Below, in pieces: positions 16,657 to 23,456 of a stretch of 64,000 bases of DNA. The stretch is from Anaerolineae bacterium (GTDB lineage Bacteria; Chloroflexota; Anaerolineae; Promineifilales; Promineifilaceae), in contig JAMLHW010000012.1 of the NCBI GenBank assembly GCA_023954475.1, positions 1 through 64,000 on the forward strand, written 5' to 3'. The position numbers and the translations under genes were made by a program. Position 1 is the first letter of the stretch, and the number at the start of each line of letters is the position of its first letter. The notes under the pieces are model-generated. The model saw only the letters and a program-made list of their open reading frames with translations, searched no databases and was not told the DNA's origin.

Positions 16657-17031
16657 ATGAAAATCTATGCCCTATTCACAGACGAAACTCAGTTGAGCGC
16701 TGCCATTGCGGCAGTCGAAAACAGTGATAGCGACGCTGCAATCGAAGTGTTACCAGGCTTGACAGCGGAAACAAAAGAGCCTGAAGCGGAAGCAGCTGTC
16801 GCCATGCCGTTCCCGGCTTCCACGCCGATACCCGGCACTGCGGCAGCGAGTGGAAACCCGCCGCTTGAAGAGAATGTCATCGAGGCGTCGAGCCTCGACA
16901 ATGAGACACAGACTTATTTATTGCGGCAAGTGCAAAATGGCGCAGCCGTGATGATGGTGGAAAGTGACCACGGAAACGCAATTGAGCGCATCATCGTCTC
17001 CAACGGTGGACGTGTGTGGCGGACGGCGTGA
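16657..17031 (+). CDS. Small stress-cluster protein with Ala/Pro-rich linker
   Basis: A 124-residue protein I do not recognise. It has a short alpha-beta start (M-K-I-Y-A-L-F-T-D-E-T-Q-L-S-A-A-I), a low-complexity linker rich in Ala, Pro and Glu (about 45-80), and a C-terminal half with T-Y-L-L-R-Q-V-Q-N-G-A-A-V-M-M-V and a final G-G-R-V-W-R. The two ends resemble the split halves of DUF1269/GSP17M-type proteins in this cluster. A GGAG site precedes the ATG, and its stop overlaps the next start (TGATG), implying coupled translation with the baeRF gene. Confidence 0.6.
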   Translation: MKIYALFTDETQLSAAIAAVENSDSDAAIEVLPGLTAETKEPEAEAAVAMPFPASTPIPGTAAASGNPPLEENVIEASSLDNETQTYLLRQVQNGAAVMMVESDHGNAIERIIVSNGGRVWRTA

Positions 17032-18218
17032 TGGTAACTACAACGAGCGAAAGAACGACATCACGCTTGACTCGCGACCGGCTGAAAGAAATCGGCCGAT
17101 TTTCGGCCGAAAATTGCTTTACCTTCACCGTACTCACCGAGCCTGAACGGCCCGAGGCATACGAAAAGGGGCGTATACGGTTTAAGAATCTGTTGGCGTG
17201 CGCTCAAGCAGCACTGGCGCAAGACGGCTGGACGCCACCTGAGATCGAGCAATTCTTCGAACCGATTGCCGACTTGCAAGAGAATCGGCGGTTTTGGGCC
17301 GAACAGTCCCAAACCCTGATGATCTATCATGCTGCTGCATTCTCGGAGCAATTCCGGCTACCGTATACGTTGGCGAAGCCGCGTGTTGACCACAACACAC
17401 GCTTCAATATTCGGCCGTTGCTCCCCTATTTCTTCAAAAATCACCACTTCTATATTCTGCAACTGAGTCAAAATCAGGTGCACCTGTACGAAGCAAATCG
17501 GCATCACATTCAGCTACTGGAGGCAGATGATATCCCCGGCAGTCTCGATGAGGCGTTGCGTTACGACGATCCGGAAGCGCGCCTGTTCGTCCACAACAAG
17601 GGAGATGCGACCACTTTCCACGGTCATCATCCTAAAGACGAGGAAGCCAAAACGCTGCACCGCTTTTTCAATCTGGTTGATAAAGCCGTTTGCCGCTATA
17701 TCGGCGACAGTGGTGCACCACTGCTGTTGGCTGCCGTTGAACATTACTTGCCGATCTATCAGGTGGTGACGGATTATCCGAACCTGGTTGATGGGATTGT
17801 GGCAGGCAATTTTGACACGGTTTCGGCCGAAAAGCTGCACACTGCTGCCTGGCCGATCATGAGTGACTATTTCGACGAGGCGCGTGCATCCGTGCTGCAA
17901 CGACTCGAATTCGGCCGAAAATCTGATTTGACCACTACTGAGTGGCAAACCATTGTTCCGGCCGCCTACTACGGGCAAATCGACACACTCCTTCTGCCGC
18001 AAGACCAAACCATATACGGTTTTTTTGACCCACACACAGGCACTGTTGAACGCGCTGCAGAGGGTGAAGAGAGCGTCGAACTGCTCGATCTGGCCGCGAC
18101 GCATGTCTTGTTGCAGGGTGGCGAGATTTATGCGGCAGAAAAATTAGCTGCGTTGTTGCGCTCACCCGCACGTTGGCCGGCCCACGAAGCGCCGCTCAAT
18201 CAGGCCCCGGCCCATTAG
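17031..18218 (+). CDS. Bacterial archaeo-eukaryotic release factor (baeRF3-like) protein
   Basis: A 395-residue protein with the eRF1-like three-part layout of the baeRF families: an N-terminal domain with R-F-W-A-E-Q-S-Q-T-L-M-I-Y, a middle part with Y-F-F-K-N-H-H-F-Y-I-L-Q-L-S-Q-N-Q-V, and a C-terminal Rossmann-like part (T-L-L-L-P-Q-D-Q-T-I-Y-G, then A-A-T-H-V-L-L-Q-G-G). Such proteins are proposed to act on ribosomes during stress or hibernation, which suits the neighbours. I start at ATG 17031, overlapping the previous stop by one base, rather than the GTG at 17016. Confidence 0.72.
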   Translation: MVTTTSERTTSRLTRDRLKEIGRFSAENCFTFTVLTEPERPEAYEKGRIRFKNLLACAQAALAQDGWTPPEIEQFFEPIADLQENRRFWAEQSQTLMIYHAAAFSEQFRLPYTLAKPRVDHNTRFNIRPLLPYFFKNHHFYILQLSQNQVHLYEANRHHIQLLEADDIPGSLDEALRYDDPEARLFVHNKGDATTFHGHHPKDEEAKTLHRFFNLVDKAVCRYIGDSGAPLLLAAVEHYLPIYQVVTDYPNLVDGIVAGNFDTVSAEKLHTAAWPIMSDYFDEARASVLQRLEFGRKSDLTTTEWQTIVPAAYYGQIDTLLLPQDQTIYGFFDPHTGTVERAAEGEESVELLDLAATHVLLQGGEIYAAEKLAALLRSPARWPAHEAPLNQAPAH

Positions 18219-18224
18219 GGCCGG
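18207..18224. terminator. GC-rich hairpin at the end of the baeRF gene
   Basis: CCGGCCC-ATTA-GGGCCGG is a perfect 7-bp stem that includes the stop codon, followed at 18236-18260 by a second hairpin with CCGG/CCGG and ATTGA/TCAAT arms that touches the convergent dodecin stop. There is no T-run, so these would be factor-dependent or bidirectional roadblocks at best. Confidence 0.45.
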
Positions 18225-18255
18225 CGGCTGACAGATTGACCCGGCAACGGCCGGA

Positions 18256-18465
18256 TCAATCTTCCATGGTGAAGCCTACTTTGAGCGTGACCTGCCATTC
18301 CCGAACGCTGTCAGTGTTGATTGTGCCGCGGATTTCCACGACTTCAAACCAACGCATGTTGCGCACGGTTTTAGCAGAGCGGGCAATGGCTGCATTGACC
18401 GCATCTTCGATGCTTGTGGTTGAAGTGCCGGTCAATTCGATCTTCTTGTAAACGGTTGTGCTCAT
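18256..18465 (-). CDS. Dodecin (flavin storage protein)
   Basis: A 69-residue protein matching dodecin across its length: [11 protein letters not shown] at the start, the helix [11 protein letters not shown], then [11 protein letters not shown] and the flavin-stacking tryptophan region [11 protein letters not shown]. Dodecamers sequester riboflavin, FMN or related flavins. A GGAG ribosome site lies 8 nt before the ATG. Its start codon is only 18 bp from the divergent mgtC-like start. Confidence 0.9.
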   Translation of the reverse strand: MSTTVYKKIELTGTSTTSIEDAVNAAIARSAKTVRNMRWFEVVEIRGTINTDSVREWQVTLKVGFTMED

Positions 18466-18483
18466 AGGTGTTACTCCTGAATT

Positions 18484-18921
18484 ATGTTTGATGCACAGTT
18501 AACACTGCTTGGGATTGTCTTTATTGCCACGATTCTGGGCGGTGTAATCGGTTTTGATCGTGAGTTAGCGGACAAACCCGCCGGTCTGCGCACGCATATG
18601 CTCGTCGCAGCCACATCGGCGCTGCTCGTGAGCCTAGTAAATACCATTATACCCAATCTACAGATCGATACGTCACTCATACGCACCGATCCCATTCGCA
18701 CTATCGAAGCGGTTATAACTGGCGTTACATTTTTGGGTGCAGGCACAATCATTCGCAACCGATCTGGCGTGAAGGGACTGACGACAGCCGCTTCACTCTT
18801 TTTCGTCGCTGCGCTGGGAATCACGGTGGCTTTGGAGCAGTTTTTCCTGGCTGTCGGATTGACCATTCTCAATTTGGTGGTGTTGCGGGGGGTCAAGTGG
18901 TTGGAGCCCTTCTATTCATAA
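18484..18921 (+). CDS. MgtC/SapB-family membrane protein
   Basis: A 145-residue protein with four to five hydrophobic segments and the MgtC signature: [10 protein letters not shown] near the start, G-L-R-T-H-M-L-V and [10 protein letters not shown] with [14 protein letters not shown]. It covers only the membrane domain, without the C-terminal ACT-like domain. Members affect magnesium, phosphate or acid-stress physiology. No ribosome site is evident before the ATG. With only 18 bp to the divergent dodecin start, its promoter must lie inside the dodecin gene. Confidence 0.85.
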   Translation: MFDAQLTLLGIVFIATILGGVIGFDRELADKPAGLRTHMLVAATSALLVSLVNTIIPNLQIDTSLIRTDPIRTIEAVITGVTFLGAGTIIRNRSGVKGLTTAASLFFVAALGITVALEQFFLAVGLTILNLVVLRGVKWLEPFYS

Positions 18922-19020
18922 CCGTAATCCGATCGACGCGTGCAACATACGCTGTGAGTCGGAATAGCAGCATCATTTTTAAGTGACAAACAGAAGTATA
19001 ACAAGGAGCCGAAAACGAAT

Positions 19021-19509
19021 ATGACATTTTATGTAGTTGGGATTTTTGAGAAACACGATCAGGTAGATATCGTCTTAGACACCTTGGATGGCATAGGTGT
19101 GACAAATGAAGCCATTACGCTGCTGACATCGGCCGAATCAGATGAGATCGCCGGATTGATCGACACACAACCAGAAAAAGGTGCTTTACAAGGAGCTCTT
19201 GCGGGAACGGTAATAGGCGGCACTTTGGGTACGCTGGGTACAGTTGCATTGGTTACGGTACCTGGGCTGGGTCCGGTTATCGCATCCGGCGTCATTGCCA
19301 TACTGAGCAGTGGCGTGATCGGCGGCTATCTCGGTGCATTGTACGGTACGCGCGCCGAAACAGACGACGTGATCGACATCAAGAACGAGATTTCGGCCGA
19401 AAACATCATAGCTATTGCACAAACGGCTGATCGCGCTTTGGCAGAGCGATGCAGCGAGATTTTTGAAGCGCACAGCAATCACCCGACACATATCGTTGAA
19501 GGTGAATAA
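19021..19509 (+). CDS. GSP17M/DUF1269-like protein with glycine-zipper membrane hairpin
   Basis: A 162-residue protein. The N-terminus (F-Y-V-V-G-I-F-E-K-H-D-Q-V-D-I-V-L-D-T-L) is the same strand-helix unit seen in the other stress-cluster proteins. Residues about 58-105 form a Gly/Ala-rich hydrophobic hairpin (G-A-L-A-G-T-V-I-G-G-T-L-G and G-V-I-G-G-Y-L-G-A-L-Y-G). The C-terminus returns to a soluble alpha-beta unit. AAGGAG lies 12 nt before the ATG. Function unknown; probably a stress-induced inner-membrane protein. Confidence 0.6.
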   Translation: MTFYVVGIFEKHDQVDIVLDTLDGIGVTNEAITLLTSAESDEIAGLIDTQPEKGALQGALAGTVIGGTLGTLGTVALVTVPGLGPVIASGVIAILSSGVIGGYLGALYGTRAETDDVIDIKNEISAENIIAIAQTADRALAERCSEIFEAHSNHPTHIVEGE

Positions 19510-19542
19510 CATCCAGGTTCGGCTATTGTCGGGCGTTGTGGG

Positions 19543-19580
19543 TCGGCCGAATGTGGCAAAATATATCGCCGCCCGATCAA
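19543..19580 (-). pseudogene. Possible remnant of a serine-hydrolase gene
   Basis: This stretch is about 85 percent identical over 38 bp to 19981-20018 inside the adjacent serine-hydrolase gene. On the reverse strand it encodes D-R-A-A-I-Y-F-A-T-F-G-R, against G-R-A-I-D-F-A-K-F-G-R in the real gene. It lies in the convergent gap and could be a decayed partial duplicate. The match is short, so this is tentative. Confidence 0.3.
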
Positions 19581-19639
19581 TAGACGAAACGCGTTTATCA
19601 TGAACCATTCCCGGCACACGGTGAAGGAAACTGAATGAC

Positions 19640-20842
19640 CTACGATTCGCCTCCAGAGAACCCTGAAGCGAAATCGTAGAACAAATTTGTCCACTCCGAC
19701 TCATGCACACCATACTCTTCACCGTGTCGCACGAAGATCAGATTTTTGTGTGGTGAGACGTAGATGAATTGACCGTAGTTGCCGGCAGCCGTGAAGTCGT
19801 TTGGTTCGCCGTCGCGGTACTTGCCCCACCACATATACTTGTAGTAGCCGTTTGGATTAAACTCGTAAAACCCTTTTGAATAGTAATCATCAGGCAAACC
19901 GATTGCGGGTTGTGTCGCTTCGCGCACCCATTCGGCCGAAACGATTTGCTCGCCGTCCCAGTTGCCTTCGTTGAGCAGCAATCGGCCGAATTTGGCAAAA
20001 TCAATCGCCCGCCCGTTAATCCCGCTCTCCATCTTCTCAAAACCATTCTCGTCCAGACTCCAGGAACCATCAAACTCAGCACCCATCGGTTGCCAGATTT
20101 TCTGCGCCAGATAAGTGGCGACCGAGCGACCGGTCGCTCGTTCCAAAATCATCCCCAACAATAGCGGATGGTAATTGTTGTAGAGGAACGCTTCGCCAGG
20201 TACGCCGTTTATCTTCGTTTGATTGAGCGCCAAATCCCGTAAATCAGGATAATAATATGTTTTTGAATCGTCACCGTTGAGAAACGGGAACTCGGCGTAG
20301 CGGATGCCCGAAGACATCATCAACAAGTCGCGAATGGTTATCTGTGCAAATGCGAGATCGCGCTCGGCCAACTCGGGCAGATAATCGGTAATCGGATCGT
20401 CGACGCTGTTGATGTGCCCTTCTTCGATCGCGATGCCAATCAGCGTTGAGGCGAACGATTTTGCCATTGAAAAGGATGTGACAATTGAGTCGCGTGATGC
20501 ACCATTAAAGTAATTTTCGTACAAAATCGTATCATCTTGAATGACGATAAACGCCTGCGTTCCCGTGTCGGTCAAAAATGTATCCAAATCGCCATTGGTA
20601 ACGGCACTTTTCTCAAATTGTGCTTTGATTGCCGTTTCGCTTACTGTATGTTCAAATTCAAAGGCGTCGTCAGCGGCAGGCATGCTGCGTTCCGGAAACT
20701 TCTGATAATCGTACACATCGGCAAATCCCCAACTTAAAACGCGTTGCGTGTATTCTAATGGATATGCCACCACCACCCATACTGGAACGACTACAATCAA
20801 GCTGACAATAGCAACTGCTGTCCATCTGATTGCTGTTTTCAT
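19640..20842 (-). CDS. Membrane-anchored serine hydrolase, class C beta-lactamase family
   Basis: A 400-residue protein with an N-terminal transmembrane anchor (about 8-30). The active-site serine is in S-F-S-M-A-K-S-F (SxxK) near residue 125 and the YxN motif is Y-N-N-Y-H near 215. The family includes esterases, D-aminopeptidases and penicillin-binding-like proteins as well as beta-lactamases, so resistance cannot be inferred. I choose ATG 20842: GGAGG lies just upstream, and the ATG at 20854 overlaps that ribosome site. It is followed downstream only by a short gap to the convergent stress cluster. Confidence 0.82.
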   Translation of the reverse strand: MKTAIRWTAVAIVSLIVVVPVWVVVAYPLEYTQRVLSWGFADVYDYQKFPERSMPAADDAFEFEHTVSETAIKAQFEKSAVTNGDLDTFLTDTGTQAFIVIQDDTILYENYFNGASRDSIVTSFSMAKSFASTLIGIAIEEGHINSVDDPITDYLPELAERDLAFAQITIRDLLMMSSGIRYAEFPFLNGDDSKTYYYPDLRDLALNQTKINGVPGEAFLYNNYHPLLLGMILERATGRSVATYLAQKIWQPMGAEFDGSWSLDENGFEKMESGINGRAIDFAKFGRLLLNEGNWDGEQIVSAEWVREATQPAIGLPDDYYSKGFYEFNPNGYYKYMWWGKYRDGEPNDFTAAGNYGQFIYVSPHKNLIFVRHGEEYGVHESEWTNLFYDFASGFSGGES

Positions 20843-20871
20843 GTTACCCTCCACTTTGGAGCCGTCTTGTT

Positions 20872-22152
20872 CTATGCCTGTACCTGTGTCTCTACAGTTT
20901 GTGCCACAGGCGTTGACGGTTCAGGTTCCTGAACGGACTGCTTTAACATGACCAATGCCATCAGGCCAGAGAGGATGTAGATGATTGCGGCGCACAACAG
21001 GAGCGTCGTCACGCCAATCCAATCGGCCGAACCGCCTGCCAGCGCACTGCTGATCAACATCAACAGCGAAACCGTTGTGCCAAACGCGCCAAACACCCGT
21101 CCGCGATATTCATCAGCCGTCACCTGTTGCAACTGCGTCTGCGCGCCGACAATCCACGCAATAGCGGGCACGCCAATCAATGCCATACCGACAATCAGCA
21201 CGATGACTGTGGGTTGCGCCAACATGACCAGCATCAGCGCACCCGAAATGAGCAATCCCCAGCCGGTCAACTGCCGATTCGACAACTTCGCACCGATCTG
21301 TGCCACGAGCAAGCCGCCAATCAGGCCCCCAACACCGCGTGCCGTCAGCATCCAGCCAAACTGCGTCGAATTCAAACCCGCATCATCCTGCACAAATACC
21401 ACCAACAACGCGCTCATAATTGCATCGGCAAACAATGCCGTACCCAGAACAATAAACACACTGGCTAAGGCGCGTTCACTCGCCACCAGGCGCAGTCCGG
21501 CAACCCATTCTGTCCAGACGCCAGTGAATTTAGCACGCACCGTATTGACCCTGTCGGAATCCTTGACTGTGCGCACGAAAGGCGGTGCTGCGATGAGCAC
21601 AATCAAGACCGCTGCCAGCAGGTACGAGAGCGCATCGGCAATGACGACGCTGCTCAAGCCCCAGGTCGCTAACAGCAGGCCACCAATGGCCGGCCCAACG
21701 ATACGAGCCAGATTGTCATTCAGTGAATTGAGCGAATTGGCCGAGACGAGATGTTCTTCGCCGACCAGCGTCGGTAGCAAAGCACTTTCGGCCGGACCAA
21801 AGAAGTTGCTCAACGTTGATTCGAGGAAGCCGACCACGTAGACGATCCAAATCCACTCTGGCGATTGCACCAGCAACAGCAATGGAATGACTATCATCTG
21901 TAACAGACTGACGCCGATCATCGTCTTGCGCCTGTCCCAACGATCGATGAAAACACCGGCTACCGAACCGAACAACACGCCCGGCAGAATGTAGGCCATC
22001 AGCCAGGCGCTGGTCGCCAATGCCGACCCGGTGACGGAATAGATGTGAAACGGCAGCGCGGCAATCAGCATCCAGTTGCCCGTGATCGAGATCAAACCTG
22101 CCAGCCAGAGCAATGAGAAGTTGCGGTTACGGAATGTTGCAATCATGTTCAT
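20872..22152 (-). CDS. MFS transporter (MefA/enterobactin-exporter-like)
   Basis: A 426-residue protein with 12 predicted membrane helices. The opening F-R-N-R-N-F-S-L-L-W-L-A-G-L-I-S and the loop G-V-F-I-D-R-W-D-R-R-K-T-M are typical of the MFS group annotated as macrolide or siderophore exporters. A second loop, G-L-L-V-A-Q-I-G-A-K-L-S-N, marks the repeat in the second half. It probably exports a drug or metabolite; the substrate is unknown. It is followed by the serine hydrolase on the same strand after 29 bp. A TTCGGCCGAA palindrome lies 33 bp upstream of its start. Confidence 0.85.
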   Translation of the reverse strand: MNMIATFRNRNFSLLWLAGLISITGNWMLIAALPFHIYSVTGSALATSAWLMAYILPGVLFGSVAGVFIDRWDRRKTMIGVSLLQMIVIPLLLLVQSPEWIWIVYVVGFLESTLSNFFGPAESALLPTLVGEEHLVSANSLNSLNDNLARIVGPAIGGLLLATWGLSSVVIADALSYLLAAVLIVLIAAPPFVRTVKDSDRVNTVRAKFTGVWTEWVAGLRLVASERALASVFIVLGTALFADAIMSALLVVFVQDDAGLNSTQFGWMLTARGVGGLIGGLLVAQIGAKLSNRQLTGWGLLISGALMLVMLAQPTVIVLIVGMALIGVPAIAWIVGAQTQLQQVTADEYRGRVFGAFGTTVSLLMLISSALAGGSADWIGVTTLLLCAAIIYILSGLMALVMLKQSVQEPEPSTPVAQTVETQVQA

Positions 22153-22201
22153 TTATCTCCAAATCAGTTGAAATTGGATGGGTTTTCGGCCGAAACAGTC
22201 A

Positions 22202-23308
22202 CTATTGGATCACGAATTCGCCGCTATCGTAGAACAGTTCGTCATCGACCCAGATTTTGCCGCCGTCGCGCATGTCACAAATCATGTCCCAGTGAACGGC
22301 CGATGTGTTTTTGCCGTTAGCCTCCGGAAAGCCAAGCCCCACAGCCAGATGGATACTGCCACCGATCTTCTCGTCAAACAGAATCGATTTGGTAAATTGC
22401 TTGATCCCGTTATTCGTCCCAATCGCAAACTCACCCAAATAGCGCGATCCTTCATCAGTATCGAGCACGTTGAGCAGAAACGCTTCGTTCTTTTTTGCGC
22501 ATGCTGCCACAACTTTTCCATTTTTGAAGTGCAATTCGATGCCTTCAACTTCGCGGGCGCTGTAAATGGCCGGATAAGTGAAACGGATCCAGCCTTCGGC
22601 CGAATCTTCAACCGGACTGGTAAAGATTTCACCGCTGGGCATATTTTTGTGTCCATCAGAGTTAATAAATCGTCTCCCGGCAATCGACAGCGTGAGATCG
22701 GCGTTCGGCCCTTTGATGCGCACCCGTTCTTTGCCGTCGAGCCAATCGATCAAGCGCTGCTGCTCCTCATGAACTCTGTTCCACTCCACAATCGGGTTTT
22801 CTTTATCGACAAAACAGGTGCCGTACACGAAATCCTCGTATTCGGTCAGCGACATGTCAGCTTCCTGTGCAAAGGCAGGGGTTGGGAACATCGCGCCGAC
22901 CCAACGCAATTCACCAGCTGCGCTGCGCTGTAAAATGATGTCGCTCAATTCGCCTTCAGCGACACTGTTGAGTTGCATTTTCGCCGGATCGATATTGCTC
23001 AAATTACGCGTGTTTGCAGAGCCCCACAACGAGATCAAACAATCATACGTTTTCACAATCTGGACAAACACATCCGGTACGGTGCCAAGCTGTTCCTCGT
23101 TCCCTTCTTTGAAGAAAATCTCTTGCATCTCATCATCTTGCCAAAATGCAAGAGGGTGGCCGCCGGCGCGAATGACCGCACGATATATCTCCACCATTAA
23201 GGGACGTGTCACTAAATTGCCCATAATGGCGACTTTGTCACCCGGCTGTACGTTTACGGAGTAAGTTACTAAAATGTCTGCCAGTTTTTTGACGCGTTGA
23301 TCTGCCAT
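22202..23308 (-). CDS. M29-family aminopeptidase
   Basis: A 368-residue protein of the AmpS/aminopeptidase T family. It has an N-terminal Rossmann-like part (V-Q-P-G-D-K-V-A-I-M-G, then A-G-G-H-P-L-A-F-W) and a C-terminal metal-binding part: P-S-G-E-I-F-T-S-P-V-E near residue 230, and S-A-V-H-W-D-M-I-C-D-M near 345. These Glu/His/Asp residues bind two metal ions. It removes N-terminal residues from peptides in the cytoplasm. An AGAGGA ribosome site precedes the ATG. Confidence 0.9.
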   Translation of the reverse strand: MADQRVKKLADILVTYSVNVQPGDKVAIMGNLVTRPLMVEIYRAVIRAGGHPLAFWQDDEMQEIFFKEGNEEQLGTVPDVFVQIVKTYDCLISLWGSANTRNLSNIDPAKMQLNSVAEGELSDIILQRSAAGELRWVGAMFPTPAFAQEADMSLTEYEDFVYGTCFVDKENPIVEWNRVHEEQQRLIDWLDGKERVRIKGPNADLTLSIAGRRFINSDGHKNMPSGEIFTSPVEDSAEGWIRFTYPAIYSAREVEGIELHFKNGKVVAACAKKNEAFLLNVLDTDEGSRYLGEFAIGTNNGIKQFTKSILFDEKIGGSIHLAVGLGFPEANGKNTSAVHWDMICDMRDGGKIWVDDELFYDSGEFVIQ

Positions 23309-23456
23309 GATGTATTCCTCTTAAAGAATGGGGGTTGCAGGATGAGGCATGTAGTGAAAAGAGTTTGAACTCATCCGTATTGGTTACAGTCTATTCGTTT
23401 TTGTACAAGTTGTCTTCACTGTTGGGGGTGAAACGGGGGGTGAGAAGGGGGGTGAA

